64,000 nucleotides of DNA from assembly GCF_009906955.1 (NCBI RefSeq), contig NZ_CP047656.1, forward strand, positions 1,567,501 to 1,631,500. The letters are read 5' to 3'. Numbering within the stretch: position 1 is the stretch's first letter; each line of letters starts with the position of its first letter. Of this stretch, positions 8,036 through 17,732 are shown piece by piece. A model generated the notes under the pieces. The model made no database searches, was not told where the DNA came from, and saw only the letters and a list, made by a program, of their open reading frames with translations. Source of the DNA: Paraglaciecola mesophila. GTDB taxonomy: Bacteria; Pseudomonadota; Gammaproteobacteria; Enterobacterales; Alteromonadaceae. The position numbers were made by a program, and so were the translations under genes.

Positions 8036-10831
8036 ATGAAACATCGCTCACTGTCAACTTCACTTAGTGCAATTGCTTTTTGCGCTGTAATCTCATCATT
8101 AGCATTTGCTGATACGTCTGAAAATTATGAAAAAGCCCTTTCGGCATTTAATCAAGAGGAGTTTTCAGAGTCGTATATTCACCTGAAAAATGCCCTGCAA
8201 GAATCCCCTTCTCACTTGCCTTCTAAGCTGCTTATGGGGCGGGTTCTACTGGTAGATGGTTACGTCAATGATGCTATTACGGAATTTGAAGAGGTCATGG
8301 CTGCAGGCGCAGATTTGAATCTAGTACTGGTACCGTTAGCCAATGCTTACCTGATTAGTCGCCAATTCGATGCGCTTATCGACTTACCGACTCCGCGCAG
8401 TTTATCGTCATCAGTAAAGCTTGATATTGAGCTATTAAAAGCGGCAGCGCATATTCAACAAAAGGAGCTCGATGAAGCTAAGTCGATTTATCTGAACGCC
8501 AAACTTCAGTTAGGTGAAAACAGCGATATATTAAACGGTTTAGCGCAAATAGCACTTTTGAATAAAGAGTATGTTCAAGCCCACCAATATTTAGATAAAG
8601 CCCTCTCGCTTAAATCCAATAATGCGAAGAGTTTGATGCTACGCGGTTTAGTGTTTCAAAGCCAAGGTCAAAGTGACGAAGCGCGAAAGCAGTTTGAGCA
8701 AGCTTACCAATTTGATGATTTCGACCCAACCATTAAACGCGCCTTAGCCAATAGCTATGTAGAAGCGAATATGCTCCACAAAGCTGAGGAGATGATCAAC
8801 CTTATTGAGGAGCAAACCTCAGGGGATCTGCAAACCCAACTCTTAAAAGCACGCGTGTTAGCTATGCAAGAAAAAAGCTCTGAAGCCGATGCCTTATTAG
8901 CTCAACTTAACCAAATGCTAAGCTTAGCGACTGAAGAAAACAAAGTGCAAACAAGCTGGATTAGTTTAGTCGCTGGGATTACGGCCTATATCAATAAAAA
9001 TTACGAAGTGACTGTGCGCGAATTAAGTCGCTATATTAAGTCAGGCTCGGCACCGCCAGAGCTGTTAGGTATGTTAGCCGAAGCGCATATTCGTCAAGGT
9101 GATTCTAAGAAAGCGATGGCGCTACTTGAGCTAAATGAATCTACTGTACTCGAGAGTATTCCTGTTTCATCTTTATTGTGCGACTTGTATTTAACCAGCA
9201 ACAAGGTATTTAAATGTAACAATCTTGTAGAAGAGCTGAAACAAGAATTTGGAGCTAACCACACTGTCATACTGCTAGAAGCTAAGCTACTGGTACGCCG
9301 AGACAAAGTTGATGAAGCACTCGCATTGCTTAGCAACAGTAACCTTGATACCAATGCAGAGGATGTATTGCTATTTAAAGCGACCCTCGAAGCCAATAAC
9401 CAGCGATACGCAGAAGCGCTACTCTCTGCTCAAAAGTTGATTGAGTTACAGCCTGCTAACAAAAAATACCAAAACTTGCATGCAGATTTAAATATTCGTT
9501 TAGGTAATTTCCAACAGGCTACAACCTCGTTAAATCGTGTGCTCTTAGAAGACCCTGAAAACATAGCAGCGCTAATGAACCTGTCACGGGTGCAATTCGC
9601 TCAACAAGCACTGCCTGAATCACGCCAAACAATAGAAAAAGTCATTGCGCTGCAGGGAACTAATATTCCGGCACTTGTGCTGTATGCACAAATTTTAATT
9701 AAACAGCAAAATTTAGAAGAAGCTATTGAAACACTACTCACGGCAAAAGCTGCGGCTCCTAATAAAGTGGCTCCCCATGAGCTTTTAGCTAATATCTACC
9801 GTCAACAACAGAAGTACGCCATAGCTTTAACCGAAGTCAATGCTCTGCTGAAGATAGATCGCTTAAATTCAGGGTACATCTTCGAAAAGGCTAACTTATT
9901 GATTGCTTTGGATGAGCCTCAGCAAGCGAAAAGCCAGCTGGATATATTGTTCGGTCAATGGTCTGATGATGCTGTGCGCTTAGTTGAGCTAAGCCAAGCT
10001 CAACGACAAGCGAAGGATGTGAGTGGCGCAAAATTAAGCCTACAGAGAGCTTCTTCTATAGATCCACAATACGCCCTTGCAAAACTGGAATACGGACAAT
10101 TACTTATTGATCAAGGGAGTTTATCTGAAGCAAAAGCTCTTATTGAGAGTATGCATAACGACTTTTCTAACAACCCAAATGTATATGTACTGCAAGGCAA
10201 TTACTTCAAAACCATCAATAACATTGATGCCGCCTATAATGCATATGCTGATGCTGTGATGTTAAAACCTGATTTTACCCTCCCCTTGATCGAGCTATAT
10301 CAAATCGCCAGCCAAGGACCTCACCAAGACGCGTTTGAAGAGTATCTAAGTCACTATTTATCAAAAAATGAAGAGGCACATTTTCAACGACACCTACTTG
10401 CCGATTTACTTTACATTGAGGGGAATATACCTGCTGCCGAAGCGCAATACTTAAAACTTATCTCTGTAAATGGATTACCAAACAAAGCCCGAATTTACAA
10501 CAACCTCGCGTTAATTAAAGCAGACTCTGAACCAAAACAGGGGCTTGAATATGCAGAGAAAGCCGCAGAGCTAATCCCAGGCTCTGCCGCAATCTTGGAT
10601 ACAAAAGGTTGGTTACTAGTGAAAAACGCGAAGTATCAAGAAGCACTAACGACACTACGTACCGCCTTTACAATGCGTTCGAGTGATCCGTCTATTCGTT
10701 ATCATTTAGCCGCAGCGTTAAAGGGTCTAGGGAAGCCTGAGCAAGCAAAAAAAGAGTTGACCCAAGCACTGGCTAGTAGCAGCCCTTTTCCTGAAAAACA
10801 GCAAGCCCAAGCTTTGTTAAAGACATTGTAA
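8036..10831 (+). CDS. PrsT-like TPR protein of the PEP-CTERM/exosortase system
   Basis: A 931-residue protein made almost wholly of tetratricopeptide repeats (more than 20 helical pairs with the A-x-x-x-Y/L-x-x-A-L pattern, e.g. AHQYLDKALSLKSNNAKSLM). It begins right after the signal peptide with ENYEKALSAFNQEEFSESYIHLKNAL, the typical opening of the PEP-CTERM TPR protein PrsT, whose usual size is also about 900 residues. PrsT is encoded with exosortase/PEP-CTERM loci and is thought to help surface export or assembly of polysaccharide and sorted proteins. Classical PrsT is a lipoprotein; here the signal peptide (1-26) ends SSLAFA and its only Cys (AIAFCAV) does not form a normal lipobox, so I expect a soluble periplasmic protein. 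It follows an XDP1-like PEP-CTERM gene and its terminator. Confidence 0.8.
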   Translation: MKHRSLSTSLSAIAFCAVISSLAFADTSENYEKALSAFNQEEFSESYIHLKNALQESPSHLPSKLLMGRVLLVDGYVNDAITEFEEVMAAGADLNLVLVPLANAYLISRQFDALIDLPTPRSLSSSVKLDIELLKAAAHIQQKELDEAKSIYLNAKLQLGENSDILNGLAQIALLNKEYVQAHQYLDKALSLKSNNAKSLMLRGLVFQSQGQSDEARKQFEQAYQFDDFDPTIKRALANSYVEANMLHKAEEMINLIEEQTSGDLQTQLLKARVLAMQEKSSEADALLAQLNQMLSLATEENKVQTSWISLVAGITAYINKNYEVTVRELSRYIKSGSAPPELLGMLAEAHIRQGDSKKAMALLELNESTVLESIPVSSLLCDLYLTSNKVFKCNNLVEELKQEFGANHTVILLEAKLLVRRDKVDEALALLSNSNLDTNAEDVLLFKATLEANNQRYAEALLSAQKLIELQPANKKYQNLHADLNIRLGNFQQATTSLNRVLLEDPENIAALMNLSRVQFAQQALPESRQTIEKVIALQGTNIPALVLYAQILIKQQNLEEAIETLLTAKAAAPNKVAPHELLANIYRQQQKYAIALTEVNALLKIDRLNSGYIFEKANLLIALDEPQQAKSQLDILFGQWSDDAVRLVELSQAQRQAKDVSGAKLSLQRASSIDPQYALAKLEYGQLLIDQGSLSEAKALIESMHNDFSNNPNVYVLQGNYFKTINNIDAAYNAYADAVMLKPDFTLPLIELYQIASQGPHQDAFEEYLSHYLSKNEEAHFQRHLLADLLYIEGNIPAAEAQYLKLISVNGLPNKARIYNNLALIKADSEPKQGLEYAEKAAELIPGSAAILDTKGWLLVKNAKYQEALTTLRTAFTMRSSDPSIRYHLAAALKGLGKPEQAKKELTQALASSSPFPEKQQAQALLKTL

Positions 10832-10861
10832 TGTTTGTGCTTATTGGTCGAAGAGCGAATA

Positions 10862-10884
10862 ATACCAATTCCATTAAGTAATTA
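10862..10884. repeat. Solo terminal repeat of the MITE-like element
   Basis: ATACCAATTCCATTAAGTAA followed by TTA matches the outer end of the element at 4629-4907 with one substitution. No other part of the element is present: the next bases are the clpB terminator. It is either a remnant left by deletion or a minimal form. Confidence 0.65.
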
Positions 10885-10889
10885 AACCT

Positions 10890-10920
10890 AAAAAACGGCC
10901 ACCTATTGGTAGCCGTTCTT
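10890..10920. terminator. Terminator between prsT-like gene and clpB, usable on both strands
   Basis: ACGGCCACC and GGTAGCCGT flank a 4-base loop (one G-U pair). On the minus strand it is followed by TTTTTT, so it ends clpB; on the plus strand TTCTTAT follows, giving a weaker stop for the TPR gene. Confidence 0.8.
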
Positions 10921-10951
10921 ATATAGACACACTTCAGTCAAGGACTTATTA

Positions 10952-13528
10952 TCAGTCAATGATTAGCCCATTTTCATCAGCATCAATACTGACCACACTG
11001 TCGGTCATTAGCTTTCCTGACAGGATCTTTTGCGCCAATGGGTTTTCTATCTCCATCTGAATGGCTCGTTTTAGTGGCCGCGCACCGTATACTGGATCAA
11101 ACCCAGCCTCAGCAAGCTTCTCAAGAGCCGCATCGGTTAGTTCCAAACCGATACCTTTGTCGTCGAGTCGTTTACGCAACAACTGCAATTGCTTACTCGC
11201 TATGGACGTAATTTGCGCTAATCCGAGTGGATGGAATACAACCGTTTCATCAACCCGGTTCAAAAACTCAGGCCTAAAATGAGTGCTCAGCACATCAAGT
11301 ACAGATTGCTTCATTTTCTCATAGTCATTTTCACTGTGCTGCTCTTGAATGATATCTGAACCAAGATTAGAGGTCATGATGATAACGGTATTTTTGAAAT
11401 CAACCGTTCTCCCTTGCCCATCCGTTAAACGGCCGTCATCTAGCACTTGAAGCAAAATGTTAAACACATCAGGGTGAGCCTTCTCGATTTCATCTAGCAA
11501 AATGACCGAGTAAGGCTTACGTCTGACTGCTTCGGTTAAGTACCCCCCTTCTTCATAGCCAACATAACCTGGAGGTGCCCCCACTAATCTGGAAACAGAG
11601 TGTTTTTCCATAAATTCTGACATATCAATACGCACCATGGCATCTTCAGTGTCGAATAAGAAATGCGCTAAGGTTTTACATAGCTCGGTTTTACCTACCC
11701 CTGTCGGGCCTAAAAATAAGAAAGAGCCTATGGGTTTGTTGGGATCCGCAAGGCCAGCTCTAGAGCGACGTATTGCATTTGATACCGCATTCACCGCTTC
11801 ACTTTGTCCTACGACTCGCTCATGTAATGCACTTTCCATGTTCATGAGTTTGTCTTTTTCGCCCTCAAGCATTTTAGATACTGGAATACCTGTCCAGCGC
11901 GAGAGCACATCCGCTATTTCGCCTTCAGTAACACGGCTTTTAAGCAGCTGATGTTCAATCGGTTGAGATTCAGACTCAGTGGCAATTTCAAGCTTACTTT
12001 CAAGTTCTGGGATCCTGCCGTACTGAAGTTCAGACATACGACTTAAGTCAGATGCTCTGCGCGCAATTTCCAGATCTAACTTAGCTTGATCGAGTTCTGC
12101 ACGAATGTTTTGCGTGCCTTGCATGGCCTGCTTTTCGGACTTCCAAATTGCTTCTAGTTCCGAAAATTTAAACTCAGCTTGTTCGCGCTCTATTTCGATT
12201 AACTCTAAGCGCTTGTGGCTCGCTTCGTCTTTTTCTTTAGCCAGCGCCTGCTCTTCCAATTTCAATTGAATGATACGACGCTCTAACCTATCCATGTCTT
12301 CAGGTTTTGAGTCCATCTGCATACGGATACTCGATGCCGCCTCATCGATAAGATCAATTGCCTTATCTGGCAACTGCCGGTCACTAATATAGCGATGGGA
12401 TAAAGAGGCTGCCGCTACAATCGCAGGATCGGTTATCTCAACAGAATGGTGTAACTCATAACGTTCTTTTAACCCCCGCAGTATGGCAACTGTGTCCTCA
12501 ACACTAGGTTCTTCCACTAGCACTTTTTGAAAGCGTCTTTCTAACGCTGCATCTTTTTCGATAAATTGGCGATATTCGTCGAGCGTTGTCGCGCCGACAC
12601 AATGCAACTCGCCACGAGCTAGCGCCGGTTTCAACATATTGCCAGCATCCATAGCGCCCTCGCCTTTACCGGCTCCTACCATGGTATGTAATTCATCGAT
12701 GAACAGAATGACACGCCCCTCTTCCTTAGCAAGTTCATTTAGCACTGCTTTTAAGCGTTCTTCAAATTCACCGCGGAATTTTGCACCAGCAATAAGCGCG
12801 CCCATATCAAGGGATAAAACTCGTTTGTTTTTAAGTCCCTCAGGCACTTCTGAATTGATAATTCGCTGGGCAAGGCCTTCCGCAATAGCGGTTTTACCGA
12901 CCCCTGGTTCACCAATTAATACGGGATTGTTTTTGGTTCTGCGCTGCAGTACCTGAATAGTGCGGCGAATTTCATCGTCTCTGCCAATAACGGGATCAAG
13001 CTTACCTTGCTCTGCTCGTTCGGTGAGATCCGTAGTGAACTTTTCAAGTGCCTGACGCACGTCTTCCGCATTTGGATCATTCACGGTTTGTCCACCGCGC
13101 ATGTCTTCAATCGCTTTTTCAATGGACTCTTCTGTCGCCCCGTTTTGGCGAAGTAAATCACCAAGTTTGCCTTTATCTTGTAATGCTGCCAAAACGAAGA
13201 TTTCAGAGGTGATGTATTTATCTTTACGCTTTTGCGCGATTTTGTCGCTCAGGTTTAACAGCACGACTGTTTCTTTGGCGAGTTGCACATCACCGCCAAC
13301 CCCTTCTACACGAGGTAGATGATCTACCGCTTCAGCTAAAGCGGAACGTAGTGTATTCACATTAACTTTCGCATGGTCAAACAAAGCGCGCACCGAACCA
13401 CCTTGCTGATTCAGCAATGCCGTCATTAAATGTACAGGTTCAATAAATTGATGATCACGCCCAAGCGCAATGGATTGAGCATCAGAAATGGCAAGTTGAA
13501 ACTTGCTAGTAAAACTATCTAAACGCAT
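10952..13528 (-). CDS. clpB: ATP-dependent chaperone ClpB (Hsp100 disaggregase)
   Basis: An 858-residue AAA+ hexameric chaperone that works with DnaK to pull proteins out of aggregates in the cytoplasm. All parts are seen in order: the N-terminal Clp repeat domain (1-145), AAA1 with Walker A GEPGVGKT near residue 206 and Walker B VILFIDE, the coiled-coil M domain (about 400-530, rich in E, K, L, which sets it apart from ClpA/ClpC), AAA2 with Walker A GPTGVGKT and sensor [10 protein letters not shown] near the end. The length is that of E. coli ClpB (857). It is regulated by heat shock, judging by a sigma-32-like promoter just upstream (13566-13593). pgeF and rluD lie upstream on the same strand and could read through. 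Confidence 0.98.
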   Translation of the reverse strand: MRLDSFTSKFQLAISDAQSIALGRDHQFIEPVHLMTALLNQQGGSVRALFDHAKVNVNTLRSALAEAVDHLPRVEGVGGDVQLAKETVVLLNLSDKIAQKRKDKYITSEIFVLAALQDKGKLGDLLRQNGATEESIEKAIEDMRGGQTVNDPNAEDVRQALEKFTTDLTERAEQGKLDPVIGRDDEIRRTIQVLQRRTKNNPVLIGEPGVGKTAIAEGLAQRIINSEVPEGLKNKRVLSLDMGALIAGAKFRGEFEERLKAVLNELAKEEGRVILFIDELHTMVGAGKGEGAMDAGNMLKPALARGELHCVGATTLDEYRQFIEKDAALERRFQKVLVEEPSVEDTVAILRGLKERYELHHSVEITDPAIVAAASLSHRYISDRQLPDKAIDLIDEAASSIRMQMDSKPEDMDRLERRIIQLKLEEQALAKEKDEASHKRLELIEIEREQAEFKFSELEAIWKSEKQAMQGTQNIRAELDQAKLDLEIARRASDLSRMSELQYGRIPELESKLEIATESESQPIEHQLLKSRVTEGEIADVLSRWTGIPVSKMLEGEKDKLMNMESALHERVVGQSEAVNAVSNAIRRSRAGLADPNKPIGSFLFLGPTGVGKTELCKTLAHFLFDTEDAMVRIDMSEFMEKHSVSRLVGAPPGYVGYEEGGYLTEAVRRKPYSVILLDEIEKAHPDVFNILLQVLDDGRLTDGQGRTVDFKNTVIIMTSNLGSDIIQEQHSENDYEKMKQSVLDVLSTHFRPEFLNRVDETVVFHPLGLAQITSIASKQLQLLRKRLDDKGIGLELTDAALEKLAEAGFDPVYGARPLKRAIQMEIENPLAQKILSGKLMTDSVVSIDADENGLIID

Positions 13529-13565
13529 ATGCCACTCACATTTAAAGGATGAATAATTAACCTAT

Positions 13566-13593
13566 AAATGGAGCGCAGCAAAAAATTATCAAG
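13566..13593 (-). promoter_or_regulatory. Sigma-32-like heat-shock promoter of clpB
   Basis: On the minus strand CTTGATA (13587-13593), a 13-bp spacer and CTCCATTT (13566-13573) match the RpoH consensus CTTGAAA / CCCCATNT at 6 of 7 and 7 of 8 positions. Transcription would start roughly 30 bases before the clpB ATG, as expected for this known RpoH target. Confidence 0.7.
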
Positions 13594-13649
13594 CGTAAGA
13601 GGTATTTTTAGTAAAAGAATTTGAGCCAGATCAAGTTATCAAACAGCGG

Positions 13650-14387
13650 CTAGGGTTGTAGATAAATACCAGTCACCATTCGCCCAGTCTGCGTTAAACC
13701 TTGATGCGTAGCCCTGCGGTGAGAGAAAAACATGGGTTCATTTTCATAAGTACACATATCAGCACTGAAAATCTGATTAATACCCAACGCAGATAATTTG
13801 GCTTGAGCAATACGCTGTATGTTTGCTTGGTATTTGCCAGGTTCGACTCCTGGCGAAAAGCAATCTGGGTAAGATTGAAAACGAGCAAAAACAAGATCGT
13901 TTACTTCAAAATTTTTCTGGCTGATATGTGGGCCAATCCACGCTATTAATTCTGACGTAGCGCTGTGCATTTGATTGCAGCTGTTTTCAATCACCCCGTC
14001 AGCTAAGCCTTTCCACCCAGCGTGCACAGCAGCCACTTCACTGCCTTGTTTGTTGCACAGTAATATGGGCAAGCAATCGGCGGTCATCACAGCACAAACA
14101 AGATTCGGTTCTGATGTCGTACTGGCATCAAAACTCATGTTTTGCGCACTGTTATTATCAAGTGAAATACAACTGTTGCCATGTACTTGATTTAGCCACT
14201 TGATATTTTGATGAAGCGGTAACGTCTTGCGATTCGCTTGCACTGTATCTTGCGAGTCCCCCACATGCTCCCCAACGTTCAAAGAGTCGTAGGGAGCCTG
14301 ACTGTGCCCACCTAACCTCGTGGTCGAAAACGCTTTTACACGTAAAGGTGCGGGCCATTGGGGACGAATTAAATCCAATTTACTCAT
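13650..14387 (-). CDS. pgeF: Peptidoglycan editing factor / purine nucleoside phosphorylase YfiH family
   Basis: A 245-residue multicopper-oxidase-like (DUF152, CNF1/YfiH) protein. E. coli YfiH removes wrongly inserted serine from peptidoglycan precursors (as a UDP-MurNAc-L-Ser amidase), and family members also act on purine nucleosides. Key features are the VMTADCLPILL motif, the metal-binding Cys within it, and the histidine in AAVHAGWKGLADG, all intact; the C-terminal MFFSHRR is also family-typical. The start codon lies 3 bases after the rluD stop, so the two form an operon, an arrangement (rluD-yfiH-clpB) common in gammaproteobacteria. Confidence 0.92.
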   Translation of the reverse strand: MSKLDLIRPQWPAPLRVKAFSTTRLGGHSQAPYDSLNVGEHVGDSQDTVQANRKTLPLHQNIKWLNQVHGNSCISLDNNSAQNMSFDASTTSEPNLVCAVMTADCLPILLCNKQGSEVAAVHAGWKGLADGVIENSCNQMHSATSELIAWIGPHISQKNFEVNDLVFARFQSYPDCFSPGVEPGKYQANIQRIAQAKLSALGINQIFSADMCTYENEPMFFSHRRATHQGLTQTGRMVTGIYLQP

Positions 14388-14390
14388 GTA

Positions 14391-15374
14391 TTAAACAAGA
14401 TCATCTGGATTTTGTGCCGTGTCTTCTTTTAACACATCGAGCAAATTAACGAAGTCATCAGGCAATGGTGCCTGAAACGACATCCACTCACCTGTAATAG
14501 GGTGTTCAAGTTCAAGCTGGATCGCATGCAAAGCCTGACGTTTAAAACCACGAATGGTTTCTATCATCACCTCACTAGCAGCTTTAGGTAAACGTGGACG
14601 ACCACCGTAGGCTTGATCTCCTACCAAGGGGTGGCGCAAATGCGCCATATGCACACGAATTTGATGGGTACGGCCAGACTCAAGTTTCAAACGAAGATGG
14701 GTGTGGGCGCGGTATTTATGTTTAACTCGGTAATGGGTTAACGCGGGCTTTCCAGATTGTACAACCGCCATGTTGGTGCGCTTAGTAGGGTGACGACCAA
14801 TGGGTTCATCTACACTGCCTCCGGCAATTAAATTACCATACACCACAGCTTCATATTCCCGACTAATTTCGCGAGCTTGTAGTTTTTCGACTAAGTGTGT
14901 TTGTGCTGGTATTGTTTTGGCAACGACCATTAAGCCGGTCGTATCTTTATCTAAACGGTGTACGATACCTGCGCGCGGCACGCTTGCTATATCAGGCACA
15001 TGACTGAGCAAGGCATTTAAAATGGTGCCATTGGCATTACCCGCCCCAGGATGCACCACCAAATTTGTTGGCTTATTGATTACCAAGATATGCTCATCTT
15101 CATAGACAATGTTTAAATCGATTTCCTGCGCACTGTGGCGCTCCTGTATTTCGATGCTGGCATCGATTTCAATTAACTCTTCACCCAGTAGCTTTTCTCT
15201 TGGTTTGTTCACTATCTGACCATCTATCGAGACTTGATCTGCCAAAATCCAATCTTTTATACGAGATCGTGAATAATCAGGGAACATTTCAGCCAAAGCT
15301 TGATCCAAACGTTTACCTAATAACGTTTGCGGCACCACGGCCTGTAGTTGTATTTTTTCATAGCTGGTAGACAT
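14391..15374 (-). CDS. rluD: 23S rRNA pseudouridine(1911/1915/1917) synthase
   Basis: A 327-residue enzyme that converts three uridines of helix 69 of 23S rRNA to pseudouridine. An S4 RNA-binding domain covers residues 18-75 (RLDQALAEMFPDYSRSRIKDWI), and the RsuA/RluA catalytic domain includes GIVHRLDKDTTGLMVVAKT with catalytic Asp142. The later GRTHQIRVH motif is intact. Length equals E. coli RluD (326). It is the first gene of a rluD-pgeF unit and lies head-to-head with bamD, as in most gammaproteobacteria. Confidence 0.97.
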   Translation of the reverse strand: MSTSYEKIQLQAVVPQTLLGKRLDQALAEMFPDYSRSRIKDWILADQVSIDGQIVNKPREKLLGEELIEIDASIEIQERHSAQEIDLNIVYEDEHILVINKPTNLVVHPGAGNANGTILNALLSHVPDIASVPRAGIVHRLDKDTTGLMVVAKTIPAQTHLVEKLQAREISREYEAVVYGNLIAGGSVDEPIGRHPTKRTNMAVVQSGKPALTHYRVKHKYRAHTHLRLKLESGRTHQIRVHMAHLRHPLVGDQAYGGRPRLPKAASEVMIETIRGFKRQALHAIQLELEHPITGEWMSFQAPLPDDFVNLLDVLKEDTAQNPDDLV

Positions 15375-15546
15375 GCAAAAGAGACCCTAGTAGTGTTTCG
15401 GACGATTTATATGTGCATAGCCCCAGACGCTGGGTTAGAATATGCAGTTGTTATCGGTTCGGTAAAACCCTATTCTAACGGATTTTTGCCAGCAATGAAT
15501 CGGCGAACGCTTATCGCAAGCATAAATAAGAGCAAATAAGACAAAT

Positions 15547-16314
15547 ATGATGAGAAAGTTATCGTTACCCAAGGTTTTTCTAGCCGCTACAATCATCGCA
15601 CTAGGTGGCTGTTCATCCTCTCCAGATGAAGAAGAAGTCGTAGTCAACAATCGAAGTGCTCAATCTTTGTATGAAGATGCGAAAGAAAAAATGGCAATTG
15701 GTAACTTCAATGCCGCAACCGCAACGCTTAGCGCATTAGACTCCAAATACCCTTTTGGTCCCTTGTCCAATCAAGTCCAACTTGATTTGATTTATGCTTA
15801 CTACAAATCAGGCAAAGTAAATGAAGCAATATCGACTATTGATCGCTTTACACGCTTAAATCCTAATCATGCCGACGTTGACTACGCCATATATATGCGT
15901 GGTTTAACCAACATGGAATCAGACAAGAACTTGTTTCAAGAATTGGTCGGTATTGACCGCTCAGATCGTGATCCAAGTAAATCACGTGAAGCCTTTGAAG
16001 ACTTCAGACGATTAATTGAAAAATTCCCAGACAGCAAGTACGCAGCCGATGCACAAAAACGCATGCTGCATATTAAAAGCCGTTTAGCGAAATATGAAAT
16101 CGCTATCGCTCGCTTTTATATGCGTCGTGAAGCCTATGTTGCCGCAGCCAACCGTGGTCGTTACGTGCTTGAATACTATCCTGATACGGATCATGTCCAA
16201 GAAGCGCTGGAAATAATGGTGGAATGTTACGACCAACTTAAGCTTGACGAGTTGAAGAATAACGTAATGAAGACACTGAAATTGAATTATCCTGACAGCA
16301 GCTTTATTAGCTAA
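15547..16314 (+). CDS. bamD: Outer membrane protein assembly factor BamD (lipoprotein)
   Basis: A 255-residue outer-membrane lipoprotein of the BAM complex, which folds beta-barrel proteins into the outer membrane; BamD is the essential partner of BamA. The signal peptide ends in the lipobox ALGGC with Cys22 as lipid attachment site. TPR-like helices follow (SAQSLYEDAKEKMAIGNFNAATATLSALDSKYPFGP and onward), including the family motif YPFGPLSNQVQLDLIYAYYKSG. Two Met codons stand together at the start; the second (15550) is equally possible. It is divergent from rluD. Confidence 0.97.
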   Translation: MMRKLSLPKVFLAATIIALGGCSSSPDEEEVVVNNRSAQSLYEDAKEKMAIGNFNAATATLSALDSKYPFGPLSNQVQLDLIYAYYKSGKVNEAISTIDRFTRLNPNHADVDYAIYMRGLTNMESDKNLFQELVGIDRSDRDPSKSREAFEDFRRLIEKFPDSKYAADAQKRMLHIKSRLAKYEIAIARFYMRREAYVAAANRGRYVLEYYPDTDHVQEALEIMVECYDQLKLDELKNNVMKTLKLNYPDSSFIS

Positions 16315-16335
16315 GCCAGCACTCAATTCAGACAT

Positions 16336-16366
16336 AAAAAACGCGCCAAAATAGGCGCGTTTTTTA
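16336..16366. terminator. Bidirectional terminator between bamD and chrR-like gene
   Basis: Stem ACGCGCC/GGCGCGT with a 6-base loop, with a run of A before it and a run of T after it. It terminates bamD on the plus strand and the anti-sigma gene on the minus strand. Confidence 0.92.
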
Positions 16367-16394
16367 TGGGCGTAACCGAGCATGCCACCAGTGT

Positions 16395-17066
16395 TTATTT
16401 AAAAAATAACTGGCTGAATGGGTTTAATAAGCGGGCTAAGCCAGACGTGAAATATAATGGCTTATCTACCATGGTGAACACTAAGCAGCCTTCATCTGCT
16501 TCAGAAAACGGCATGTGCTTCTTGGTGTTATCCATAATAGTAAAGTCGCCGCAGTCGTAATCCGCTAAGCCGTCGCTAAACTGGCCATCAATGACCAATG
16601 TGAATTCTGTTCCCTTGTGGGTATGTTCTGGCACTTTCCCGCCCTTTTCCATATAAATAAAGTTCGCCTGACCTTCTTGACCTAAATCCACAGGGGCTTG
16701 CCACAACTTACCCACTAGGCGTGACCAGTTACCTGTTTTTTCGCTATAGCGCGCCAAGGCTCTAGGCAACTCAAAACGTTTTCCATCTAGCTCAAGTATA
16801 TTTGAGATGGGTTTTGCTTTAGGTAACTCAATCGCAGGAGATTGCATTATACGTTGCAACATATCGTTATAGTCAGGCGGCATATCAATCACTTCCGAGT
16901 CATCCGAAAACACTTCATTGCCAATTTCTTCTTGTGCTTGCATAACCAGTGCTTGGCAGCGAGGGCACATGTCAACATGAGCCGAAATCATCAAGGCTAA
17001 ATTTGATGGGCATGTCCCTTGTGCAAATGCACGAAGATGAACTAAGTTAGGGTGAAAATTAATCAT
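16395..17066 (-). CDS. chrR: ChrR-family cupin anti-sigma factor
   Basis: A 223-residue zinc-dependent anti-sigma factor. The N-terminal zinc-binding anti-sigma domain shows His30, Cys34 and Cys37 (AHVDMCPRC), plus His5, matching H6, H31, C35 and C38 of Rhodobacter sphaeroides ChrR. The C-terminal cupin domain (about 85-200) keeps the second metal site: His148, His150 and Glu154 in EHTHKGTE, and His184 in KKHMP. In ChrR the N-terminal part holds the sigma factor and the cupin part is needed to release it on singlet oxygen. Its ATG overlaps the last 8 bases of the sigma gene (ATGATTAA), so the two are translationally coupled. The conserved metal ligands suggest a working sensor. Confidence 0.93.
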   Translation of the reverse strand: MINFHPNLVHLRAFAQGTCPSNLALMISAHVDMCPRCQALVMQAQEEIGNEVFSDDSEVIDMPPDYNDMLQRIMQSPAIELPKAKPISNILELDGKRFELPRALARYSEKTGNWSRLVGKLWQAPVDLGQEGQANFIYMEKGGKVPEHTHKGTEFTLVIDGQFSDGLADYDCGDFTIMDNTKKHMPFSEADEGCLVFTMVDKPLYFTSGLARLLNPFSQLFFK

Positions 17067-17673
17067 GGTCTTTAAGCATCTCTTTCAAACGCTGCAAAGC
17101 AAGGCGCGTTCTAGATTTAACGGTTCCTAAGGGGATGTCGAATTGATCGGCTACTTCCTGTTGCGATTTTCCCTCAATATAAATCGCTTCAATAACCTCA
17201 CGCTGCTTTGTCGGTAAGTCCTCAAATAAAACACCGAGTTCCTGAAGGGTAATTTGTTCATCAAGTGACACTTCATTTTCATCTGCGGTTTGTTCACACA
17301 GCACAGGCCACAAATCGTCAGCGCAAATATCTTCTTTGCGATTTCGCTGCTTGCGCAACATATCGAAACGAATGTTTCGCGCTATCGTGAAAATCCATGT
17401 AGAAGGCGCGCCTTTTTCAGCGTTGAACAAGTGAGACTTTTGCCAAACATTAGACATAGTGTCTTGTACCAGCTCCATCGCTAATGCTTCATTGCCCATT
17501 TGCTTGAGCGCGTAAGAACGAAGGCGTGGTGCAAAGTAATTAAACACTTCGGCAAACGATCGTTGACAACGTGATTGGCCGACTAGCACCAAATAGGCTG
17601 ACATTTCATCAGCACAGTCTTTAGGGGCAACAACGTGTGAATGTTTTGTTTCCAAAGGGATTCCGACTAGCAT
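17059..17673 (-). CDS. ECF RNA polymerase sigma factor (RpoE/ChrR-associated type)
   Basis: A 204-residue sigma-70 family ECF factor. Region 2 is at about residues 35-105 (FNYFAPRLRSYALKQMG... ALELVQDTMSNVWQK... TWIFTIARN) and region 4 at 135-195 (LPTKQREVIEAIYIEGKSQQEVADQFDIPLGTVKSR, helix-turn-helix). The pairing with a ChrR-type anti-sigma places it in the ECF11-like group known from R. sphaeroides RpoE. The GTG one codon earlier (17676) is possible, but ATG at 17673 is 6 bases after GGTGGA. A TGATCT-N18-TATAAA promoter sits about 30 bases upstream, and the same pattern precedes the operon at 18456, so it probably activates its own gene and that operon. Confidence 0.93.
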   Translation of the reverse strand: MLVGIPLETKHSHVVAPKDCADEMSAYLVLVGQSRCQRSFAEVFNYFAPRLRSYALKQMGNEALAMELVQDTMSNVWQKSHLFNAEKGAPSTWIFTIARNIRFDMLRKQRNRKEDICADDLWPVLCEQTADENEVSLDEQITLQELGVLFEDLPTKQREVIEAIYIEGKSQQEVADQFDIPLGTVKSRTRLALQRLKEMLKDHD

Positions 17674-17702
17674 CACTTTCCACCGGTATTGTATCGATAG
17701 TC

Positions 17703-17732
17703 TTTATACTGGCTTTATAGTGAAAAAGATCA
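17703..17732 (-). promoter_or_regulatory. Predicted ECF-sigma promoter of the sigma/chrR operon
   Basis: On the minus strand TGATCT (17727-17732), exactly 18 bp, then TATAAA (17703-17708). R. sphaeroides RpoE promoters have a TGATC -35 element and a TA-rich -10 at the same spacing. The -35 box overlaps the stop codon of the upstream Lon-N-like gene. Confidence 0.65.
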
